This document shows, piece after piece, positions 7,454 through 12,192 of a stretch of 12,192 bases of DNA. How positions within the stretch are numbered: the first letter of the stretch is position 1; each line of letters begins with the position of its first letter. The notes under the pieces are model-generated. The model did no database searches, was not told where the DNA came from, and saw only the letters and a program-made list of their open reading frames with translations. This stretch comes from Treponema sp. (GTDB taxonomy: Bacteria > Spirochaetota > Spirochaetia > Treponematales > Breznakiellaceae). The position numbers and the translations under genes are program-made. The stretch covers positions 1 to 12,192 of the forward strand of contig JAISBK010000004.1 of NCBI GenBank assembly GCA_031266255.1, read 5' to 3'.

Positions 7454-7482
7454 AGCAACCCTAAAACCTCCTCATGGACCTA

Positions 7483-7511
7483 AGTATACCAAGGAATTGT
7501 GTTTAAATTAT
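7483..7511 (-). promoter_or_regulatory. extended -10 promoter of the metal operon
   Basis: TATACT on the minus strand (7488 to 7483) is preceded by TGG, giving the extended -10 form TGnTATACT. The -35 region (about 7506-7511, ATAATT) is poor, as is common for extended -10 promoters. Transcription would start near 7476, leaving a leader of about 23 bases that contains GAGGAGG. No CopY-type box was seen in this region. Confidence 0.6.
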
Positions 7512-7514
7512 GAT

Positions 7515-7558
7515 TTTCTAAAAAAATTGAGAGAACCCTGGGTTAGAACGTTTCTAAA
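7515..7558 (-). terminator. possible terminator after the M28-like gene
   Basis: Downstream of the stop codon on the minus strand lie a palindrome (TTAGAA 7543-7548 with TTCTAA 7552-7557, overlapping the stop), a short AACC/GGTT stem, and then a run of seven T residues (7520-7526). The stems are short, so this is only a plausible rho-independent terminator separating this gene from the metal operon. Confidence 0.4.
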
Positions 7559-9671
7559 GTCCCTGTTCTGCCGGACTAAACCAGGGAACCCGCTTGATCA
7601 CCTGCAAGATATAATCCTCCTGTTCCGGCGGGGGAAGCGTATCAATGGTCGGATCCCAAGAATCGTACAGGGCCTCTACCCGCAGCCACCCGGAAAAATC
7701 CCGAGGCAGGACCAATTCCGTGGTAAAGGGATTCGGCGGACCCTCTCCTAAGATAAAGTCAATCGAATTCTGCTCATGGTTGAGTTCAAACGGCATGGCC
7801 GCAGCATAAATCACCGGTAGGACCCCTGCTTCCGGCTCCAGGTACAGGGCAAAACATTGGGGCTTCCCCCGGGCCTTGAGAGTGATGCTCAGGGTTTGCC
7901 TTTCAAGAAAGGGCAGCGTAGTGGTCTGGATACTCAGGATAGGATCTGACTGCGGATCCAAAGCAGCTTCCCTAATGATACGCTGGACCGGTGGCGGGGG
8001 AAGATACATCTGCATCTTCTGGGTATAGAAGACCAAGGCCCCCAGGGTACCGCTTATGAGCACCAGAGAGGGGATGAGGCGGAGGAGGAAAGACGGCAGT
8101 TTTTTCTTTTGCCTTGATCGCCTGAAAAGCATGGTACCCCGCTCAATGAGGAGCATAAACGGCAGGGTTGTAATCGCCAGGTACAGGGAAGTTACCGGGT
8201 TTTCAGCGAGGAATAGGGCTGCCAGGCTTCCCGACGCAAAAGGCAGGGTTCCCACGGCAACCTGCAGCAGGAGAAACAGGCGTCCGAGCGCCCACAATGG
8301 GGTAATCAGCGCACAAAGATATACCAGCGCGGGAATCTGTATGATTGCCCCCAAGAAGGTAAACAGCAACACCCAGATAAAGATCGGTATAAAGGTGATG
8401 TGAAGCGCTGCAGCGATGAACACCCCCAGGGTTACAAGGATAATCGCGGCATTACCGTACAGGTTTGCTTTTCTTGGTACCTTTAAGAAATCCAACAGGG
8501 GAAAGAACACCGAAAGAAACAAGAGCGCCAGCACCAGTTTGAATCCTGCCCTGCCATAGTCTGCTAAGGACAGGGGCAGGTTGTAGTGTTTTGCCGCCAG
8601 GGAGATCAAGGCGCCTGCGCTCTCCAGGGCAAGCACCAGAAAAACAAGAAAAACAAGGGGTATCCAAAAGTAGCGGACGAATACGCGCCATTGAATTATC
8701 AACATTTTACGGTATAAGATCGAATAGACCAGCACCAGAAACAGAGAGACCCCCATAACCAGCATGAATATGAGCACCGTGAGACTTTCTGAGATAAACC
8801 CATAGTTCCCCAAGTAATTAATGATAATATAATGATAGTCCAGGTTTCCCATTACCAGGTGGATGGAATTTGCATAGGCTGCCAGGGCTTCGGCAAGCCT
8901 TTCTTTTGAAAGTACCCCGGAATCCTCCTCAGGAACCCTTCCGATCCCCAAGGGAAGGCCGGCCTTCTGTACCGGGGAACCCTGTATATAGAGGGCATGC
9001 ATCTCCTGATCAAAGGTCCTGCTTATGACCTGAGGCCCTTCTACCAGATTCAGCTTGTAGAGTTCGTTAAAGGGAACGGCAAAGCTATAGGGGATATGCT
9101 GGGCATTCCATACATTTACCAGGGATTCCACTACGGTCAGCGCGGAGATACGCTCCCTGCCGCCGTGGTGGATGACCAGGGATTGGGGAGCTTCATCCAT
9201 ATCCACGTATACTAACAGGGTATGTTCAGGATCATCCACCGTAGTGTAAAGGTCTTGTAAGCCGGCATGGGATACTTTCCGCTGGTCTGGGGGCAATCGC
9301 GAGACTTCATCCCCAAGAAAAGCAACCCGAATGGCTATGGCAGAACCGGAGGCGCGTATGTATTCGATAAAAGCAAGCCCTAATGCAACCCCAAAGGGCA
9401 GCTCCTCGGTTTCATGACCGGACAGGGGAATCCCCAACACCAGGGTTTCAACCTGCTCGGCTTCGGCATGGGGAGGGCTGGGCAGCACTACATGTACCGA
9501 CGATCCGAATCCTCCATAGTCGGCAAAGAGATCCCGTTCTTCAAAGGGAATCTGCCGTTCCTTGAGCATGGTAATCAGGGTCTGCTTACGCACGGCTTCC
9601 TGCGGATCTATGCGGTAAGAAAACCAACAACAGAGCAAAAGACAGAAAAAAAATCTTGGAATTACTACCAC
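7554..9671 (-). CDS. multi-pass membrane protein with degenerate M28-peptidase-like extracytoplasmic domain
   Basis: A 705-residue protein. An N-terminal hydrophobic anchor or signal (4-18) is followed by an extracytoplasmic domain of about 270 residues. This resembles the M28 aminopeptidase fold: LVLGIPLSG (77-85) sits where M28 enzymes have GAHxDH, a helix GVALGLAFIEYIR (94-106) follows, and then IRVAFLGDE (114-122). The usual Asp and His zinc ligands are not evident, although Glu122 may match the catalytic-glutamate position, so peptidase activity is doubtful. About nine membrane helices span 297-549 (for example 298-319, 336-356, 376-397, 407-447, 448-470 and 531-549), and a beta-rich C-terminal domain of about 155 residues ends the protein. 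The layout recalls M28-plus-membrane proteins such as ERMP1 or GPAA1; the comparison is by architecture only. The GTG at 9671 is chosen because TGA precedes it in frame, no ATG lies before residue 35, and starting later would lose the anchor. No Shine-Dalgarno is visible. Confidence 0.8.
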   Translation of the reverse strand: MVVIPRFFFCLLLCCWFSYRIDPQEAVRKQTLITMLKERQIPFEERDLFADYGGFGSSVHVVLPSPPHAEAEQVETLVLGIPLSGHETEELPFGVALGLAFIEYIRASGSAIAIRVAFLGDEVSRLPPDQRKVSHAGLQDLYTTVDDPEHTLLVYVDMDEAPQSLVIHHGGRERISALTVVESLVNVWNAQHIPYSFAVPFNELYKLNLVEGPQVISRTFDQEMHALYIQGSPVQKAGLPLGIGRVPEEDSGVLSKERLAEALAAYANSIHLVMGNLDYHYIIINYLGNYGFISESLTVLIFMLVMGVSLFLVLVYSILYRKMLIIQWRVFVRYFWIPLVFLVFLVLALESAGALISLAAKHYNLPLSLADYGRAGFKLVLALLFLSVFFPLLDFLKVPRKANLYGNAAIILVTLGVFIAAALHITFIPIFIWVLLFTFLGAIIQIPALVYLCALITPLWALGRLFLLLQVAVGTLPFASGSLAALFLAENPVTSLYLAITTLPFMLLIERGTMLFRRSRQKKKLPSFLLRLIPSLVLISGTLGALVFYTQKMQMYLPPPPVQRIIREAALDPQSDPILSIQTTTLPFLERQTLSITLKARGKPQCFALYLEPEAGVLPVIYAAAMPFELNHEQNSIDFILGEGPPNPFTTELVLPRDFSGWLRVEALYDSWDPTIDTLPPPEQEDYILQVIKRVPWFSPAEQGL

Positions 9672-9678
9672 TGGTTTA

Positions 9679-9708
9679 AGAATAGTTACGGGTATAGGCA
9701 GGTGTCAA
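9679..9708 (-). promoter_or_regulatory. strong promoter adjoining the GTG start of the M28-like gene
   Basis: On the minus strand a perfect TTGACA (9708 to 9703) is followed after 18 bases by TATTCT (9684 to 9679), which matches -10 consensus at four of six positions. The predicted transcription start falls at 9672-9671, that is at or one base before the GTG codon, which would give a leaderless message. Confidence 0.55.
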
Positions 9709-9727
9709 GGATTACGCAGGATCTACA

Positions 9728-9742
9728 GGGGCCCAAGGCCCC
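9728..9742 (-). terminator. GC-only hairpin after the ATC-hydrolase-family gene
   Basis: GGGGCC (9728-9733) and GGCCCC (9737-9742) form a six-pair, all-GC stem with a three-base loop, 13 bases beyond the stop codon on the minus strand. No T run follows, so it may be a weak terminator or an mRNA 3'-end stabiliser. It lies between this gene and the next promoter, which supports separate transcription of the two genes. Confidence 0.5.
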
Positions 9743-9755
9743 CAAACTTTTGCTG

Positions 9756-10256
9756 CTATGCCTGTTTCGCATGATGAAAACGCAGGGTACAGGCAGGAAA
9801 ACCCTGGGCAATGGTTTCATGGAGTTCAAGCGTAAGCCCCATTACCTCGGCAATCCCCCGGTCGCCGTCCATGGCCATATCGCAAAGCAAGGCACAGGTT
9901 GCATCAGACAAACCCAATTTCTGCCAAGCCGTAACCAGGGGACAGTAATGAAAATCCACCTCAAGGGTATCCTTCTCCGCATTGATAGGGTGCATGGCAA
10001 AGGTTTTGACGCTGATATCCGGTAAAAAGACCCGGCTGAACTCCCGGCAGTCTGAGGAATCCCCGCAGCGCTGCTTAAATCCCTCCCCCTGGATACGTCC
10101 GCATCCTCGAATAGCCCGGCGTATGATAGGCTCCGGGTCAATACCTGCTTGGCTCATTTCAGTATAGATAAGAGCCATCCAAGTTGCCCGATGTTCAATC
10201 TGCCTTTGGTTGACCAGTCCCAGCTCATCGGTGGCTGGCGCTTCATTGGTGATCAT
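9756..10256 (-). CDS. L-2-amino-thiazoline-4-carboxylic acid (ATC) hydrolase-family protein
   Basis: A soluble, probably cytoplasmic 166-residue protein. The C-terminal half fits the ATC-hydrolase family (PF14196): YCPLVTAWQKLG (104-115, Cys105), LCDMAMDGD (124-132, Cys125, Asp130, Asp132) and a terminal strand GFPACTLRF (152-160, Cys156). The N-terminal half is mainly helical, with further cysteines at 52, 64 and 70. The founding member opens the thiazoline ring of ATC on the bacterial route from DL-ATC to L-cysteine. Most family members, including many in anaerobes, have no proven substrate, so the name should be read as a family label. The start is supported by AAGGAAG five bases before the ATG. 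The gene is divergent from the PBP-like regulator at 10404, which is its most likely controller. No other cysteine-pathway gene lies nearby. Confidence 0.8.
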   Translation of the reverse strand: MITNEAPATDELGLVNQRQIEHRATWMALIYTEMSQAGIDPEPIIRRAIRGCGRIQGEGFKQRCGDSSDCREFSRVFLPDISVKTFAMHPINAEKDTLEVDFHYCPLVTAWQKLGLSDATCALLCDMAMDGDRGIAEVMGLTLELHETIAQGFPACTLRFHHAKQA

Positions 10257-10279
10257 AGTACTTCCTTGTGTTCCGTAAT

Positions 10280-10297
10280 TAATGACTCAATAATGAC
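10280..10297. promoter_or_regulatory. possible operator: two TAATGAC direct repeats
   Basis: TAATGAC occurs at 10280-10286 and 10291-10297, a spacing of 11 bases or about one helical turn, just upstream of the ATC-hydrolase-family gene in the divergent intergenic region. This is the kind of site the neighbouring helix-turn-helix regulator might bind; no direct evidence. Confidence 0.35.
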
Positions 10298-10353
10298 CCA
10301 TACACTCTTTTTTGCCTATCCCTGTGGTCTTTCCTTTTCGTTTTGAAAAAATC

Positions 10354-10398
10354 TTGATAAGCATGGTACCTAAATGATAGACTCATAACAAAAGAAGG
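10354..10398 (+). promoter_or_regulatory. promoter and ribosome-binding site of the regulator gene
   Basis: TTGATA (10354-10359) matches -35 at five of six positions and is followed after 18 bases by TAGACT (10378-10383), which matches -10 at four of six. The ribosome-binding sequence AGAAGG (10393-10398) is five bases before the ATG at 10404. Confidence 0.5.
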
Positions 10399-10403
10399 AT
10401 GCT

Positions 10404-11375
10404 ATGGAATCAATGCTATTGACCGCGGAAGATGTGGCTAAACAACTGCGTATCAAAAAATATACGGTGTATGAACTGATTAAGCGCGGTGAACTCCCTT
10501 CATCTAAAGTAGGTAAACAGGTTAGGATTTCCCAAGAGGATATCCACCGCTATTTGCAATCCAGAAAAACCGGTTCCCCCGGGTCTGCGCTTGAAGCAGG
10601 ATTTGCCGGGCGCGTGGAGGATAAACCTGCAGCGGATGTTCCGGGAGTTCCCCAGGTTCCTTTCATTATCTGTGGTCAAGATACGTGCCTTGACCTCTTG
10701 GTAAGCAGAATTTCCAGGACCGGGAACAACCTGGTTCTCCGTTCTTTTATGGGTAGTTATAACGGATTATGTACCCTGTATAACGGTAAAGTAACCATGG
10801 CCGCGGCTCATCTGTGGGATGGAGAAACCGATACCTATAATTATCCCTTTATTCGCCGTCTGCTTCCCGGACTTCCGGTGGGGGTTTTGCGTCTTGCCGG
10901 ACGTATGCAAGGCTTTTATGTTAAGCAGGGAAACCCCCTCCATATCAAGGACTGGAAGGATTTAGCCCGGCAGGAAATACGCATGATCAACCGGGAACGT
11001 GGCTGCGGTACCCGGATCCTGCTGGATCAGAAATTGGCTCAGTTGGGGATCAATACGGATCACATTCAGGGATATGCCAAGGAATATACTTCTCATCTGG
11101 CCTGCGCCAATACCGTGGCTAAAGGTGAGGCAAACCTGGGTTGCGGCTGTGAACGGGGCAGAGAGCATACGCTGGGGGTCGATTTTGTTCCTCTTCAATT
11201 GGAATGGTATGATGTTATATTCCGTCTTGTAGACCAAAATACCCCTGCGGTTAGAACCATATACGCCTATGTCTTAGATGGTGAGTTCAAACAAGACCTG
11301 GAGATACTAGGGGGCTATGATCTGTCTCAGACCGGCCGGTACGAAACGTTTTATGGGGGTCCCTACCCATCCTAA
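10404..11375 (+). CDS. transcriptional regulator: excisionase-type HTH plus PBP-like effector domain
   Basis: A 323-residue cytoplasmic regulator. Residues 4-53 form an excisionase/MerR-type winged helix-turn-helix (LLTAEDVAKQLRIKKYTVYE, then the recognition and wing segment KRGELPSSKVGKQVRI). After a Pro/Gly-rich linker (54-84), residues 86-310 fit the PBP-like domain PF12727, related to periplasmic molybdate-type binding proteins. Landmarks are GSYNGL (117-122), HLWDGETDTYN (136-146), GRMQGFYVKQGNP (166-178), NRERGCGTR (196-204), GYAKEYTSHLA (223-233) and DFVPLQLEWYD (260-270). In this family the domain senses a small, often anionic ligand; the ligand here is unknown. Cysteine replaces the usual serine of GSGTR (Cys201), and GCGC (246-249) stands where G-L-G is common. 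The gene faces away from the ATC-hydrolase-family gene, the usual layout for a regulator and its target. An internal ATG at codon 4 is a possible alternative start. Confidence 0.88.
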   Translation: MESMLLTAEDVAKQLRIKKYTVYELIKRGELPSSKVGKQVRISQEDIHRYLQSRKTGSPGSALEAGFAGRVEDKPAADVPGVPQVPFIICGQDTCLDLLVSRISRTGNNLVLRSFMGSYNGLCTLYNGKVTMAAAHLWDGETDTYNYPFIRRLLPGLPVGVLRLAGRMQGFYVKQGNPLHIKDWKDLARQEIRMINRERGCGTRILLDQKLAQLGINTDHIQGYAKEYTSHLACANTVAKGEANLGCGCERGREHTLGVDFVPLQLEWYDVIFRLVDQNTPAVRTIYAYVLDGEFKQDLEILGGYDLSQTGRYETFYGGPYPS

Positions 11376-11668
11376 AATCATCATAGTCCTAACCTAGCCC
11401 GAAACGGGAAAAAAAGTAACTGCAAACAAAATTACCTCGGTAAAGACTTTGGGGAGGACGACAAGCACGAAGTTGGGATAGGATACGGTGGGCCTTTCAT
11501 AGGACTTGTTGTTTCTCGAAGAAATGGTTCAACCACTGGAAAGCATTTGCGATGACTTTTTTACCTCAATATTGGCCCAAATGGAGCATGATTAACCAAA
11601 ATGGAGTAGAATTAGTTATTTATAACTAACATAATGATACATCATAAAGTAATCTTACAGGAGTTTGT
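11376..11668. other. 293-base intergenic region
   Basis: No gene with a start codon was found. A small CCCG/CGGG stem (11398-11408) is followed by seven A residues. An imperfect tandem repeat (11577-11594 and 11596-11614, sharing CCAAA, ATGGAG and ATTA) runs into a perfect palindrome, and the ribosome-binding site AGGAG of the next gene lies at 11659-11663. The last 100 bases are AT-rich and likely carry the promoter of the GLUG lipoprotein gene, but no clear -35/-10 pair stands out. Confidence 0.5.
11612..11629. promoter_or_regulatory. perfect palindrome TTAGTTAT-TT-ATAACTAA, candidate operator
   Basis: Two perfect eight-base arms (11612-11619 and 11622-11629) are separated by two bases, 40 bases upstream of the lipoprotein start codon. 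The spacing and symmetry fit a dimeric repressor site overlapping a promoter. The arms are AT-rich, so chance formation is possible. Confidence 0.4.
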
Positions 11669-12192
11669 ATGAAACAGAAACATGGCGTATTTTTCGGTTT
11701 CGCCGTCTTGTTGTTGGCGGTGATTTTCGCATTAGCAGGGTGCGACACCGGCGGTGGTTCTGAGGCGCCTGCCTTTGATGGAGGCAGCGGGACGCAGGCT
11801 GATCCTTGGCAAATCGCTACGGCGGAACAACTCAACGCAGTGCGAAATAATCTAGGTGGACACTTTATGCTGACCGCGAACATTGATCTGTCCGGCTATC
11901 CAAATTGGGAGCCCCTTGGGCAATTTATGCCCGCGTCTGATGAACCGGAGGATGCAGAAAATCCTGACCTCACCAAAGTTTTTAGCGGTTCTTTTGACGG
12001 AAAAGGACACACCATATCGAACATAACGATCAACCAGCCCCAGCTTTATGTAGGCGTGGGGTTGTTCGGTGTTAGCTTCGGCTCTATTCGCAACCTCACC
12101 GTTAAAAATGCGGATGTTACCGGATACTACCTGGTCGGCGGCCTGGTCGGAATGCACGGAGGAACGTTGGAAAACATAACCCTGAACGGTAC
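11669..12192 (+). CDS. GLUG-repeat surface lipoprotein (3' end outside window)
   Basis: The 5' part (174 codons) of an envelope lipoprotein, translated by hand because no stop occurs before the window ends. The signal peptide (MKQKHGVFF then a hydrophobic core) ends in a classical lipobox LAGC with lipidation Cys25, followed by a flexible DTGGGSE tether. Residues 38-60 (GGSGTQADPWQIATAEQLNAV) form the usual leader of GLUG/beta-helix domains. Next come FMLTANIDLS, FSGSFDGKGHTISNITI and NLTVKNADVTG, then a clear GLUG-type unit, YYLVGGLVGMHGGTLENI. Such proteins build right-handed beta-solenoids on the cell surface and are linked to adhesion or polysaccharide contact; the ligand here is unknown. 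AGGAG lies five bases before the ATG. Full-length relatives usually carry many more repeats, so most of the protein is probably outside the window. Confidence 0.88.
   Translation, partial: MKQKHGVFFGFAVLLLAVIFALAGCDTGGGSEAPAFDGGSGTQADPWQIATAEQLNAVRNNLGGHFMLTANIDLSGYPNWEPLGQFMPASDEPEDAENPDLTKVFSGSFDGKGHTISNITINQPQLYVGVGLFGVSFGSIRNLTVKNADVTGYYLVGGLVGMHGGTLENITLNG

Noticed and set aside
7454..7553. Search for a copper-responsive operator (CopY-like TACAnnTGTA or a GC-rich CsoR palindrome) before the metal operon.
   Set aside because: No such motif was found by eye, so no operator is claimed.
11398..11415. CCCG-AAA-CGGG stem followed by seven A residues, considered as a terminator for the regulator gene.
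   Set aside because: The stem is only four pairs, and the A run is on the wrong side for a plus-strand terminator; a minus-strand reading would place the T run before the stem.
11376..11521. The frame of the regulator gene stays open for about 48 codons beyond its TAA stop, ending at a TGA.
   Set aside because: There is no start codon with a ribosome-binding site and no recognisable family, and the regulator already has its family's expected length. Chance is the simplest explanation.
11626..12157. Minus-strand open frames opposite the GLUG lipoprotein gene.
   Set aside because: The plus strand has a ribosome-binding site, signal peptide, perfect lipobox and GLUG-type repeats; the minus frames show none of these.

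Overview
The window looks like a piece of a spirochaete chromosome, most likely a Treponema of roughly 50% GC (possibly the gut or termite-symbiont group). This is inferred from gene content and style: lipoproteins with spirochaete-type lipoboxes, a GLUG-repeat surface lipoprotein whose mature end reads CDTGGG, and a large M28-like membrane protein of a type I associate with treponemes. No rRNA or other taxonomic marker is present, so the assignment is inference.

Layout. Positions 1-1147 (minus) hold an MFS efflux pump of the Mef/DHA3 type, cut by the window edge. Positions 1148-1687 are AT-rich, apparently non-coding, and rich in short direct and inverted repeats. Positions 7453-1688 (minus) form the centre of the window: a compact, co-oriented metal-handling operon. 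In transcription order it encodes (i) a fusion of a heavy-metal-associated (HMA) domain, a SafE/DsbD-like membrane domain and two cupredoxin-like domains, (ii) a small exported DUF2318 protein with paired CxxC motifs, (iii) a CopA-type P1B-ATPase with two HMA domains, and (iv) a lipoprotein of unknown function with an internal duplication. Gaps are 24, 47 and 10 bases, each downstream gene has its own Shine-Dalgarno sequence, and an extended -10 promoter precedes the first gene. The likely common job is Cu(I) capture, transport across the inner membrane and hand-over in the periplasm.

Positions 9671-7554 (minus) encode a roughly 700-residue membrane protein with a degenerate M28-peptidase-like extracytoplasmic domain. 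It has a strong promoter so close to its GTG codon that the message may be leaderless. Positions 10256-9756 (minus) encode an ATC-hydrolase-family protein. It is divergent from a plus-strand regulator at 10404-11375, which has an excisionase-like helix-turn-helix and a PBP-like (PF12727-type) effector domain with unusual cysteines. After a 293-base gap with a perfect 8+8 palindrome, a GLUG-repeat lipoprotein starts at 11669 and runs off the window.

I saw no tRNA, rRNA, CRISPR array or intact insertion sequence. The strongest candidate for a little-described system is the four-gene metal operon, especially the multidomain fusion and its lipoprotein partner.
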